The notes under the pieces were generated by a model. The model searched no databases. It was not told the DNA's origin and was given only the letters and a program-made list of their open reading frames with translations. DNA of 38,219 nt from Penium margaritaceum (taxonomy: Eukaryota; Streptophyta; Zygnematophyceae; Desmidiales; Peniaceae). Positions 28,601-38,219 of the stretch are shown piece after piece. How positions within the stretch are numbered: the first letter of the stretch is position 1; each line of letters opens with the position of its first letter. The translations under genes and the position numbers were made by a program. Where the stretch lies: assembly GCA_023375785.1 (NCBI GenBank), contig SZWC01003868.1:122250-160468 (forward strand), written 5' to 3'.

Positions 28601-28959
28601 CTGGAGGGACAACCAATACAATTCCTTCACGGCAATAACCATGCACAAGTCTTCACCGCATCTCCACCATCCAAAAGATCACAGAATTTGCAAAGGCGTA
28701 GGTTAAAAAAGCAAGTGCACCCGATGAAGAGCAAAAGTTACCAAATAAGAATCCAACATTTGAGGATCAGCAGTACGTGGACAATGACGCTCTCCAGGGA
28801 AACCAGATAGCAGTGGAAACTTTTGCCAAAAATGGCACAACACCGACAACTCGGACGGCCAATCCAGTGACGGACCCTTCGGGTTCGGTGAACCCTTCAC
28901 CTCTGCTGCTACCTGTCAGGACAATACTTGGAACAATGGGAGGCACCGGCTGACAGGCT

Positions 28960-29744
28960 CGCATCAACAAAGGTATGTACCAGAAGTTGTTGGGACTTGA
29001 GAGCATAAACTCCCATTTTCTCCAGAAAATCACTGTGGCAATGGGGGAGCTTTACGATGCACACACGCAGGAAGCAGTGCTCACCAAGAGAGAAAAAAAA
29101 ACTCTCAAGTAAAAGCCAAATCCGGCCGGTACTTTTGGAACCGTTCGATCCTGTGAATTTCAAAGGACCAACAGTTTGGATGTGGCTGACACGTTTCAAA
29201 GTGTACGTCATTGCTACTGAAATCAACAACTACAAAAAGACTTTGCGGCCTTGCTTATGTGCGGCATAGCGTTAAGTTGATGGTCCAATCTAAAGACCAT
29301 CCAACGGTAGCACGATACCGGCAAAACTGGATCAACGAGTCACGCGACCGCTCTCACATCGTTGACCACAGGATTTTTACCTTTCAAGCAAACCGATGTG
29401 ATGCAGCACACATCACTGACTCCACCAAAAAAGTGGATGGGCTTGGCATGTGCCATACTTGTCCGCTTTGGGAAATAAAAAAGACGTTAGACAAATGGTA
29501 CTGGATTCAATGCTTGGGTCAGCAGTCCAATGTGGCAGAGTACACATGGCGTTCCTATAAAATCATCACCAAAAGTGACCTCATCCCAAACAAACTCTGT
29601 TTCTACAACAACGACCTTAAGAGTAACATTCGGCGAGCAACTGCAATATTCTGGATTAAAGACGATCTCACGCAAATGATTGTAGAAGTTGATTGCATCA
29701 AAAGCACCAACTACAATGCTCAAATGCAAGAATCCAACAACTGA
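28960..29744 (+). pseudogene. Chromovirus B Gag-like region, broken
   Basis: The best segment is FDPVNFKGPTVWMWLTRFKVY at about 29146-29208, matching the gypsy Gag pattern in which (P)xKFxG is followed by Trp-Leu-x-x-hydrophobic. It continues in the frame 29211-29744, with the late SDLIPNKLCFYNN and CIKSTNYNAQMQ stretches resembling the end of a capsid domain. No zinc knuckle was found after it. At least one frameshift near 29240 splits the region. Confidence 0.65.
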
Positions 29745-30253
29745 CAATTCAAAGGCCAAAATCCATATCGTGGCCGCAAAAAAATGTAGTCAATGAGAAC
29801 CTTGTCCCTGGATGAAGATTGGCGTCATTGACCAATGTAATCAACGGCTATGATAGACTTTCCAGAATCCGGGTCACATCTATTGCAACTATTGAAAGCA
29901 GCAACAACAAACCAAAAATAGGGGGAAGTCAGAGAGAGAAGAGGAGTCGGGAATTAGCAGAGGACAAGAGTAGATGGTGAACATAATTCCGCAAAGTTCG
30001 ACAAGGGGTACAAGGACAACCAACTGGCAATATTGCTACAAGTACAACCGAGGGGTTGTAAAATTTGTACAATATTACCAACATCAAGCGATGGAGAAAC
30101 TTCCTTTTTTTCAGCAATAACATGGTTTAGAAGCAGAGTTTGCACAATGTACCTTGAATACTTGAAGGAAAATTCTTCGAAAAACAACTGCAGATCCGTT
30201 GACTTTGCAAACCACTCCGATTGCAAATCAGAGATCTGTAAGATGTAGCACTT

Positions 30254-30325
30254 TGGAAGAATTGTCCAATGAGTGACCACAGCATAATCCTTGAACAAGA
30301 TTTCCTGAATCGACACAATCTGTAG
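30254..30325 (+). pseudogene. Chromovirus B protease C-terminal motif
   Basis: MSDHSIILEQDFLNRHNL matches the end of gypsy aspartic proteases, where ILGxDWLxxHN is usual. The expected active-site DSG upstream was not found. The stretch 29745-30253 otherwise shows no clear domain. Confidence 0.55.
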
Positions 30326-30711
30326 GCAGAATGGAGCAGTGGCGCAGTCTATGAGAGTACTAATGGCAAGAAAATACACCTGTTATTGATCAAACAACCC
30401 ATGATGCAGTGGCGGTTATGGGAAAATATTAGAGGAATTTACAATAGTCACAAAACGACGCACACGGCCGATGTCGCTGGACATGACCAAACAATACCTG
30501 CAATGCAGAGCACAAGCGTGCATAGTCCATGTGGAGTCAGGGGAAGCAAAGAAGATTGCAGCAGTGGATGCAAAAACATTAGCCTCATCGGTCTTGACAC
30601 CTAAAACTTTTGCAGATGATACTAGAGAAATTTACATGTCTTGTCAAAGATTTCAAAGGAGAAACTTATGCAGATCTTTTCAACAAACATCTTTGAGAGC
30701 TACCTCCACAA

Positions 30712-31380
30712 TGCAACATAGATTTTTGCATAGATAGAACTGAAGCCGGGTAACAGACCATTAGTCAAGGAGGCCTATGAGATGATTGACCACGATATGA
30801 ACGAGATAAAAGAATAGCTGGATGAGATGCTTGGTCAGGGGTTCATCAGGCCCTCCATGTCACCATACGTTGCACCGGTACTTTTTATGCAAAAGAAACC
30901 GGCAAGATGTGGGTGTCATTGGATTACAGGGTATTGAACAACATTACCATCAAGCACTGCTACCACCTACCATGATTGGAGAATCTTTTCAACCAACGCC
31001 ACGTGAAAGAAAGTTTCACCAAATTTGACCTATGCATTGGTTTCCATCAGATCCAAACTTCTGACACGGACATGGATGAGACAACATTACACACCTAGTA
31101 TAGGTACTTTGAGGTCACGGTTTAACCGTCCAGACTAAAAAACGCCCGTACAACATTTATAACGGCCATAAGAATATTATTTGACTGTACATTGATGCCT
31201 TTCTTGTTTCTTATCTCAAATACATCCTGGGGTACAGCCGCACCCTAGAGGAGCACAATGGACATCACTAAAACGTTTGTGAGATTTTACAAAGAGAGAA
31301 ATTCATAGAAAACTCTTGCATTGTAACTTTGGTCACCGTTCGATCAGGTTTTCTTCGGGTCGATGGTAACCCGTATGCCG
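30712..31380 (+). pseudogene. Chromovirus B reverse transcriptase, broken
   Basis: Pieces in different frames read NRPLVKEAYEMIDHDMNEIKE, a stop, then LDEMLGQGFIRPSMSPYVAPVLF, then LDYRVLNNITIKHCYHLP, then TKFDLCIGFHQIQTSDTD, all in the normal RT order. The active site (expected YLDDIL) reads YLKYIL at 31212-31223, so both catalytic Asp are lost. LEEHNG-like sequence follows as in other gypsy RTs. Confidence 0.9.
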
Positions 31381-32035
31381 CCGATTATGTGACCCAGAAA
31401 CCTACTTTAGGTTGTTTGTAACTGCAAAATTGGCTGACACCGACAAACGTTTGGAAAATCCAGGAATGTTATGATTCTACATCTACTATCATCATTTTGT
31501 GCAAGAAAAAATGCTCGGGTGTCAATGCCTCTTTCTGATGTCACTTGTACAACCACCGAATGGGGTTGGGGAGATACCAAACATGAAGCATTCAAATCTC
31601 TAATAAATGATCTGACCTCGGTGCTAATCCTATGATTGGCGGATCCAACGGTGAACTACATCATGGCCACTGACGCATTTGATTGAGAAACCGGACCCGT
31701 TCTCCTCCAAGTCAATGGCGGTGGAGAACAACCGGTCACGTATATGTCAATAAACCTGCACAAACCAAATTCAATTACATGATACATAAAAAAGAGATGT
31801 TGGCGGTTGTGCACGCAAACACAACGCGGGTGTGCTATCTGGAATGCCGTCATGTGTTGCACTGACCACCATACACTCAAGAATCTCCAAAACCAGTGAA
31901 ATCTGAGATGTCGATAAACTCGATAGATGGAGTTTCTTGATTCTAACTTTGACTACAACATCAAAATCTGGCCTAGATTTTTTTTTTTTTTTGCAGATTC
32001 TCTCAGTAGATGAACGGACTTTATAGCTGTTATTA
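31381..32035 (+). pseudogene. Chromovirus B RNase H, broken
   Basis: WGDTKHEAFKSLINDLTSVL precedes LADPTVNYIMATDAFD, the acidic RNase H start, then a stop and ETGPVLLQVNGGGEQPVTYMS. Later pieces include TDHHTLKNLQNQ, MEFLDSNFDYNIKI and ADSLSR. A run of 14 T (about 31979-31992) breaks the C-terminal part. Confidence 0.88.
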
Positions 32036-32149
32036 GTACGTTTCTTGTGAAAAAAGATCTATTCCTTGTGAGGCTCTCCGTGAAGGGTTACTAGGAGTTC
32101 AGCGTGTAAAACAAGTTCTAGTTCAAGGACCCATACTGAAAATGACAAT

Positions 32150-32751
32150 TCACTGGCCAAGTTGTACCACTGAACGAGTAACTCTGAAAGATGCTATTAG
32201 ATGAGTTCGACGATGCCGTTCCAAGTGGACATTTTGATGAGGACAAGATACTCAAGAAACGAGTGAAGAACTACTTGTAATACCAGATACGAACCAACAT
32301 GGCAGCATTTTGAAGGACACGCGACACCTGTCAATGGTAAAAAAATCCTTTCAGATGTTTAGACAACTCCTCTGCACTGTTTGTGAGTCCCATGGGACTG
32401 ATTAGGTGCCAAACTCGCATGTAACTAAGCGAATACCACTTCCTTCCATTCGAGATGGTCTATGGAGAACTTCCTTCCACACCGGCAGGACTACATAACA
32501 AAAGTACTATTCCTGTGGTTGACATCCATCACCGTGAATTATCCTACATCTTGGAAGAAACATGGCAGACCGTTGCGAAGATAAAAACAGTGATGAAGCA
32601 AGTAGCAGACCAGAACTGCAGCGACAGGCATCGCAACGACTGGCATTGCAGAGACTGGCATCACAACACTGACGTCTTTAGCACTGGTGATTGCGTCCTA
32701 CTAAGCTTGATGAATAAAAAAAATCACGGACAGGACTTTGCAAAACCTTGA
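32150..32751 (+). pseudogene. Chromovirus B integrase with catalytic core deleted
   Basis: The zinc-binding region is readable as LLDEFDDAVPSGHFDEDKILKKRVKNYL, a stop, then RTRDTCQW (pieces near 32185-32340). Within about 120 bp the sequence jumps to FLPFEMVYGELPSTPAG, the segment that normally lies after the catalytic Glu. So the core with the three acidic residues, several hundred bp, is missing. The frame 32455-32751 continues with QTVAKIKTVMKQVADQN and FSTGDCVLLS, the usual C-terminal helix and VGDxVLL strand. Three 15-bp repeats lie inside it. Confidence 0.85.
32623..32667 (+). repeat. Three 15-bp tandem units
   Basis: The units begin GACAGGCATCGCAAC, GACTGGCATTGCAGA and GACTGGCATCACAAC. 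In the integrase frame they give a five-residue repeat (DRHRN, DWHCR, DWHHN) between the helix and the GDxVLL strand. Confidence 0.85.
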
Positions 32752-33053
32752 TAGTTGGGATCGTTTGAAAACAAGCAAATCTAAACCCCAATCGTCGCTA
32801 GCCTTCCTCTGCCTTTCCAGTATGGGGATTCATTTGGCCTTCCACGTCAGCAAGCTGAATCACTACCGGGACTCCAGCAAGAGATTCCTCGACAAAGATA
32901 TCACTCCTCCATTTTCAGTTCACATGGACAGCGATACGGGGTGCGTCATTGATGATGTCCTTGGACATTGATGCCGTGAAAAAATGACAAAATATCTCGT
33001 CAAGTGGCACAGCTACGACGTCGCACACATCAGCTGGGAACCCTATTGTTAAT
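32738..33053 (+). pseudogene. Chromovirus B chromodomain region
   Basis: GIHLAFHVSKLNHYR is the gypsy segment (usually HPVFHVSxLKPY) that links integrase to the chromodomain. After VIDDVLGH a stop at about 32969 interrupts, and the domain continues in frame as REKMTKYLVKWHSYDVAHISWEPYC, ending at TAA 33051. The aromatic residues expected for methyl-lysine binding (Tyr in KYLVKW, the Trp of KW and the Trp of SWEP) are present. The better preservation here than in RT is notable. Confidence 0.88.
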
Positions 33054-33070
33054 CCTTGTCCATATTCCTG

Positions 33071-33627
33071 TGTGTGGATGTGAGTGCACAGGGCATGCCA
33101 GCCATGAGACTGGAGACGACGCATGATGAGCGCGTGCGTCACACGCTCAAGACGCAGGTACCTCTTTATGCTGCAGCTTGTGCCTCACGTGCCTCGGCTC
33201 CAGCTCAGTCGCATGCCCATGCGTCACTCTCTCACATAGTTCACTTGGTGCTACCAAACCTAGATTATAATTAGACTTTGAAGTGACATACTTGATGAGT
33301 TAGCAGATAGACCTAGAATAGACCTTGAGTCTATAATGATGTAGTTTAGGTTTGACCGCTATGGGCAGTGGACCGAGAAATCGGTCTAGGGGTGGGTTTT
33401 GCCCTCGAACAGCGAGAGCGAGCTCACTCGGCCGGCAGGCCTCGCCGCCCGGCCGAGCAAAGCGAAGCACGTAACTCGTGCTTCGCTCTCCCCCTCTCTT
33501 GTCTGTTTGGACTCGACACTTAGTGTTGAAACTGCGGCCATGGCTGTCACTGTTTTGAACCTAGCATACTCCACACTTCACCGTTTTGACTGATTCAAGT
33601 TGCAAATCGAAGCTAGTTCAATTCTCA
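33071..33627 (+). repeat. Copia C 5' LTR
   Basis: The right end, TTCAATTCTCA at 33627, is fixed by the primer site. The left end is placed at TGTGTGGATGTGAG (33071-33073), which resembles the start of the Copia A LTR and lies 20 bp after the chromovirus B stop codon; it may be a few bases off. The G/C-rich palindrome-like stretch around 33420-33490 (GCGAAGCAC and GTGCTTCGC) lies inside. Confidence 0.75.
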
Positions 33628-33639
33628 TAGTATCAGAGC
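33628..33639 (+). promoter_or_regulatory. Copia C primer-binding site
   Basis: TAGTATCAGAGC differs by one base from the copia site TGGTATCAGAGC and directly follows the LTR. Confidence 0.92.
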
Positions 33640-33954
33640 TGATCTGAAGGCCTGCGCTTGCGAGAGCGGGGAGAAATCCAGCAACACCCAAAATGGCCAC
33701 GAGAGGGAAAATCGTGATTTGACCACCTAGGCCGTCAGGGACGAGCGCGAGCAAGAAAGGAGGCGATGCAGGGTTAGGACGAAGTGTCTTAAGGTGCCTA
33801 GGGTCTGCAAGGCCAAAGGAGGGCACAGAAAAGACAAAGTGCCGACAAGGGTGCACACCACGGACCGTGTGAGCGTCGGTGATCACCGCAAGGAGTCGCG
33901 CACAGCTGAGGGAGAGGGGGCGCTAATAACCTGCCTCCAGAAGTCAGAAGTGAA

Positions 33955-34947
33955 GTGAGGACCTCAGTTACGATGAGTGGTACAGGATCCGCGAGGGACG
34001 GCAAACCTCACCGTAACAATGGGGACGGTGGGAGTGCACACTCGGCCACCTCAGCAGCAGCAGTGACCTGGAGCGATCTCAACCGGATCGCGCTCCACAA
34101 GGATTTGACCCCGCCACCACTTGGAACACGGGACTTCCTTGCATGGAAGGACATGTTCCTAGCATGGGCGGCCGAGCATGGGCTTGAGGAGCTCTATCTC
34201 CACTCACCGCCAGAGGAAGTGGACGATCGTACTCTCCTCCGAGCTTTCAATGCCCTAACGCGGGCTCTGCCCGATGACCAGTCGTACGCCATCCGCCACT
34301 TTAGGTATGGCAGGAGAGGAGAAGAACCAACCAACCCCCGCAGTGGGACTCCCCGTCCTTCTGAGGCATGGCAGCACTTGGTGACGCGGAAGGAGGAACA
34401 GGGCATGGCACTGGTAATCACACTTCGTGATAAGCTTCGTCGTCTCTATCCGAAGCCCGATGCGCCTATAGCCGAGTATTAGGATGCGGCGATGGAAATC
34501 AGGCGTCGGATCTTGGGACTGGGTGCCCCTTGCACCGTCCTCGAGTGGCTTGATTCGGTGCTGCTCCATCTCGGCGAGCCGTACAAGGAATTTTGCCGTG
34601 ACCTGCTGCGGCGTCTTTGTGTAGCCGACATTGAAAGCACAGATCTGTCAACTGTGTTTGAAGAGTTGAGGAACTACGAGGACATCCTTCGAGGGGAGGA
34701 TTGAGAGGCTGGAACCTCTACTGCCACGACCTTCACACATCAGGGGTCTGGAGCTCTACACGCCATGGCAGGACAGGGAGGTTATGGTGGTGGAGGTGGC
34801 CGAGGAGGTCAGGGTGGCAGAGGTCGGGGACGTGGACGAGACACGGGGACCCGTACCTACAACTACTGCGGTCAGCCTGGTCACTACTGGCGCGCCTGTC
34901 CCGTGTTGCAGCTCATCATGAACCCACAGCAGCAGCAGTACCAGTAG
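33955..34947 (+). pseudogene. Copia C Gag, two in-frame stops
   Basis: The first ATG in frame with the Gag matches is at or just after 33955. The Gag core reads LGTRDFLAWKDMFLAWAAEHG, PDDQSYAIRHFRYG and a C-terminal half to FEELRNYEDILRGED, in one frame but with TAG at 34480 and TGA at 34702. The TAG aligns with a Trp of Copia B (PAEYW against IAEY-stop). A Gly/Arg-rich RGG-type stretch follows, then a zinc knuckle YNYCGQPGHYWRAC whose first Cys is Tyr. A Gln-rich tail comes after it. RGG stretches and the knuckle bind RNA. One base change at each stop would explain the breaks. Confidence 0.88.
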
Positions 34948-35128
34948 CAGCCCTACCAGCAGCAGCTGCGTCCAACGACCATAGGACCACTGCCTTCTCC
35001 CACCTGGGGAGCACAGACACACCCTGGGCCATGTGGCCTCTCACCTACTGCTGCAGCCACATTCGGGCCACCGATGTTACAGCCGATGATGCAGCAGATA
35101 GTGCAGCCGATGATGCAGCCGACTTCCT

Positions 35129-35608
35129 TTGTACCTCCTGTGCACTACCTGCCTCCACATTCGACAGTACCAGCTCCCGCACCCGAGTGGGCATAGCGCG
35201 TGTGCGCCGACATGGCGACGATGCAGGAGCCAGCACCACCACCCCAGCATGCTAGATGGCTCCCCAGCACAGAACTGCAGCCACCCGAGCCGACAGCAGC
35301 ACCACAGACAGCAGGTCAGCGGCTCGGTCACATGCACATCACTACATCCCATGCACATGCCCATGCACGAGTGGTTGTATGACACAGCATCGTCTCATCA
35401 CATGTCCCCTCATCGCCAGCTGTTCACCTCGTTGTATGCCACACATGATGTTGATGGGGTGAAGACTAGGTCGTTGGAGGTTCTTTCCGTTGAAGGTGTG
35501 GGGACTATGGCACTTCAGGCGCCGGGGGAGGTGCTGTGGCTGACTGGTGTGTTGTATGTCCCCAAGCTGAAGGTGAATCCGTTGCCGGGAGGACACCTAG
35601 ATCGGTAA
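35129..35608 (+). pseudogene. Copia C protease region
   Basis: The coding shifts frame relative to Gag before this point. From about 35350 it reads the copia aspartic protease: EWLYDTASSHHMSPHRQLF, with active site DTA at 35381 where copia usually has DSG, then VLSVEGVGTMAL and WLTGVLYVPKLKVNPLPGG. The first half of this frame is Pro/His/Gln-rich spacer. It ends at TAA 35606. Loss of the active-site Gly would be expected to damage the fireman's grip of the enzyme. Confidence 0.85.
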
Positions 35609-36232
35609 TCAAATGTTTCCACCAAAACGCAAAAGCAACGAAGCATGATCTTTGATGCCTCAGGGTCATTGCTGGCTGACGGACCATTGCATGATGACAT
35701 GTTGTAAAGAATCACTCTCTTCCCTCCTGTCCCCTCCGCCCGAGCACAAGCACACGTCACAACCACAGTCGATGCAAAACACACTGATCTCATTCATCGT
35801 CGTCTCGCACACATCAACACGACACTGGTTGCTGAACTCATAAATCACACCCCTGCACACGGGCTCCTACCCACTGACTGCCAGCATGGTCTCAAATCAG
35901 GAGCATGTCTTGATTGTAAAGAAGGAGAATCCCACAGACAGACGTTTCCCACCTCTCAGAGAGAGAGAGAGAGCACTACTCCTCTCGCACTGGTGCATGC
36001 CGATGTCACTGGGCCCATGCCCATGCCATCCGTGCAGTATGGCTCAGTGTACGTCTTGACCTTGACTGATGATTACAGTCGGTTTCGCTGGGATTTCCTG
36101 CTGAAAATGAAAGCTGATGCTCAGCGCGCCATTGCTGAATGGATTGCACTGGCGGAACGTCAAACGAATAAAAAGTTGTTGAAACTGCGCACGGACAGAG
36201 GTGGAGAATTCCTCGGATCTTCTAACCTCTGA
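35609..36232 (+). pseudogene. Copia C pre-integrase and integrase N-terminal half
   Basis: This is the same frame as protease, open from about 35706. HRRLAHINTTLVAELI...CLDCKEGESHRQTFP gives the His pair and Cys pair of the Gag-pre-integrase zinc domain. A (GA) run at about 35958-35972 follows. The integrase core starts VHADVTGPMP (Asp at 36002), has LTLTDDYSRFRWDFLL and reaches the second Asp in RTDRGGEFLG (36194). A frameshift at about 36213-36220 moves the rest to another frame, so this frame ends at TGA 36230. Confidence 0.9.
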
Positions 36233-37397
36233 ACTTAAAGCAAGAGGCATAGAACATCAGACCACTGCTCCCTACACTCCCCAACAAAATGGGGTTGCAG
36301 AGAGATGGAATAGAACCTTGGGAGATGCCTTGCGCACTCTGCTTGGGAAGTCTGGCCTGTCCTTTGGGTTTTGGGAGGAAGCAGTCAAGTACATTACATG
36401 GGTTTGGAATCGCATTCCCCAGGGTCCATTGCCAAAATCAGTGACGCCCTGGGAGTGCTGGTTTCAAGAAAAAGCAGACTTGAGACCGGCACAGGTCTGG
36501 GGAACAATGGCTTGTGTGTGGTTTGCACAACCTCAGATAGATCACAAACTCAGCCCACGTGGCAGATGGTGTGTGTTTGTGGGAGTGTCCCATGCTTCAA
36601 AAGCATGGAGGTTCTGGGACGTAACCAATCACTATTTCGTTGAAAGTCGAGATGCATCCTTTCTGGAACACATGCCATACAAGACGTTTCGTAGCCTACG
36701 ACATGTTCCGCATATACCATCTCCACACCATTACCCGGAGTATGTGAGTGTCCCTGTCCTTGTGTCTCGTCCCGTGCGTCACACATCTCCTGTTGCACGA
36801 CAGTCGCATGGTGCACCTGTGACATCCCCAGTCCCCACAGATCTGTTAACACCGACTGACCTAGCCAGTACAGCATCAGACACATTGCTCTCACCACCTG
36901 GCTTCGCGCCAGTCCTTCCAAGAGAAAGTGTCACACAGTCACGTCCCATAGTTACTGAGCCTGTACGCAGGTCTGCACGAAACGTTGCACGTGTGGACTA
37001 CAAACAGTTCGATCACACCGTTGGGCCTACCACTGTTGATTCCACAGTCGTAGAAACTCTCACACTGACAGAAGCCAGGGAACAACCAGATGCAGCACAG
37101 TGGGAGAAAGCCATGGTTGCAGAGCTGAATGCACTGTTGGAACATGATGTGTATCAGCTCGTGCCACTGCCTCCAGGACGAAAAGCAATTGATCTGAAGT
37201 GGGTATTCAAACTCAAGAGGAATTTGGCGGGCATGATTGAAAAATACAAGGCTCGTCTGGTTGCCAAAGGGTTTCATCAAATCCCCGGACAAGATTTTAC
37301 AGACACGTACGCCCCCCGGTCGGCAGGTATGGCACCAGCCATACCTTGCTGGCAGTGGCGGCACATGACGATTGGGAAATACATCAAATGGATGTAA
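36201..37397 (+). pseudogene. Copia C integrase C-terminal half and RT N-terminal part
   Basis: 398 codons continue integrase: APYTPQQNGVAERWNRTL has the catalytic Glu (36300), followed by YITWVWNRIPQGPLPKSVTP and LSPRGRWCVFVGVSHASKAW. A Pro/Ser/Thr-rich linker spans about residues 180-275. RT then begins, with WEKAMVAELNALLEHDVYQLV, LPPGRKAIDLKWVFKLKRN and KGFHQIPGQDFTDTYAP. A frameshift near 37312 takes the correct reading to another frame, where DWEIHQMDVKNAFLNG, with the first RT Asp, is readable up to about 37420. The last residues of this ORF are therefore out of frame. Confidence 0.93.
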
Positions 37398-38199
37398 AAA
37401 ACGCATTCTTGAATGGTCCCCATAGAGGAGGAACTGTATGTGAAACAACCTGACGGGTTTGAGGATGGAACTGATCGTGTTTGGCTGTTGTTGAAAGCGC
37501 TGTATGGGCTGAAGCAAGCTCCCGGATGTTGGAATAAAGAGATTCGGCGCATGCTAGAACTTGGTGGGTTTTCCCAAAGCATCTCTGATCCGTCTCTGTT
37601 CTTGCAGTGGCAGGGAACAGAGCCCATTGCATTGCTTGTCTATGTGGATGACTTGTTGATTCTCTCCCCTTCACTCTCACTCATCTCCCAGACAAAGTCA
37701 TTACTCACCGCGCACTATCGCATGACTGATCTTCGTGACGCACACAGTTTCTTGGGCATGACCATTACACGAAACAGACCCGCACGCACACTGACCTTGC
37801 ATCAAGGACGTTTCGTTGCTCATTTGACTGCACGCTTTCACCACCTTGTTCAACACTTGCCACGTCAACAGTCACCCATGAGCCCAGACGTGTATGCACA
37901 CTTGCTTGATGCACGCACCACAGACTACGGACCGGATAGTGATCCAACACTCTATCGACAGATCACAGGCAGTCTCTCCTACTTGGCATCCACAACACGA
38001 CTTGACATTACATGTGCTGTCAACACCTTGGCTCAGTACATTCAGCAGCCCCGGAGCACGCATCACAAGGCCTTGCTGAAATTGCTGCGTTATGTGTTGG
38101 ACACTGCCGAGGTAGGTCTGGTCATCTCTCCCTCCTCAGCACCGCTCTTGGACGGTTATCGTGACAGTGACTATGCACGTGATCGCGTTGCACGCAGTC
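37398..38199 (+). pseudogene. Copia C RT C-terminal part and RNase H start
   Basis: From 37428 the reading returns to the frame of 36201-37397 and stays open to the end of the window: EELYVKQPDGFEDG, KALYGLKQAPGCWNKEI, then the intact active site YVDDLLI at 37641-37661, FLGMTITRNRP and GSLSYLASTTRLDITCAVN. RNase H begins LLDGYRDSDYARD before the G run. A second compensating frameshift near 37421 explains the return. The RT catalytic Asp pair is intact here. Confidence 0.93.
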
Positions 38200-38219
38200 G
38201 GGGGGGGGGGGGGGGGGGG
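38200..38219 (+). repeat. Run of 20 G ending the window
   Basis: It replaces the expected continuation of RNase H (which would read a Ser/Thr-Gly motif after RSR). It is probably a contig-end or sequencing artefact, but a true homopolymer cannot be excluded. Confidence 0.9.

Larger units (their letters stand above)
28582..33053 (+). mobile_element. Chromovirus B: Ty3/gypsy, decayed with deletion
   Basis: From left to right it carries a primer site, Gag-like, protease-end, RT, RNase H, integrase N- and C-terminal parts and a chromodomain, with the integrase catalytic core missing. The order and the chromodomain place it in the chromoviruses. It is AT-richer than Copia B, full of stops, and ends directly before Copia C. 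Its 3' LTR was not found. Confidence 0.9.
33071..38219 (+). mobile_element. Copia C: third Ty1/copia element, cut by window end
   Basis: It has a 5' LTR, a near-perfect primer site and Gag, protease, pre-integrase, integrase, RT and the start of RNase H, all on the + strand. It is related to but clearly distinct from Copia A and B. Its coding region has a handful of stops and frameshifts, so it is intermediate in age between A and B. The sequence turns into a G run inside RNase H at 38200. Confidence 0.95.

Noticed and set aside
36939..37517. 192-codon minus-strand ORF
   Set aside because: It is antisense to Copia C integrase-RT coding.

Overview
The window looks like nuclear DNA from a green-lineage organism (land plant or streptophyte alga). 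Reasons: two copies of the plant telomere heptamer TTTAGGG, Ty3/gypsy chromoviruses carrying C-terminal chromodomains, Ty1/copia elements primed by an initiator-Met-type binding site (TGGTATCAGAGC), and a PIF/Harbinger element with a Myb/SANT-like partner gene. The species cannot be named from the sequence. I found no convincing host gene, tRNA, rRNA or CRISPR array. Almost everything recognisable is transposon.

Layout from left to right. 1-1498 is unassigned. About 1.5-4.4 kb is a decayed PIF/Harbinger element: a broken DDE transposase on the + strand faces a nearly open Myb/SANT-like gene on the - strand. The latter is interrupted by one N flanked by two perfect 213-bp copies, which looks like an unmerged assembly overlap. 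About 4.6-8.9 kb is mostly unrecognised, with weak minus-strand gag/protease-like remnants, several strong hairpins and a 22-G run. 8981-16615 is a full-length but dead copia element (Copia A) with both LTRs. 16.79-17.26 kb holds a degenerate 30-bp minisatellite. About 18.0-20.85 kb is a dead chromovirus (chromovirus A), followed by its probable 3' LTR. 21741-28231 is a second copia element of the same family as A (Copia B); it is GC-rich and almost intact, with one in-frame TAG in Gag and a truncated RNase H that runs into a pyrimidine tract. About 28.58-33.05 kb is a second chromovirus (chromovirus B) whose integrase core is deleted but whose chromodomain region remains. 33.07-38.22 kb is a third copia element (Copia C), cut off by a run of 20 G at the window end.

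The most informative comparison is within the window. Copia A and B share LTR ends, a trinucleotide-repeat-rich leader between primer site and Gag, a short zinc knuckle and the domain order Gag-PR-INT-RT-RNase H. They date each other: A has diverged LTRs, stops and a lost RT core, while B looks much younger. Several stops sit where the family has Trp or Gln, consistent with C-to-T decay of silenced repeats. The best candidates for something beyond routine transposon annotation are the shared repeat-rich copia leader, the unequal decay of the Harbinger gene pair, and the 30-bp/10-residue minisatellite.
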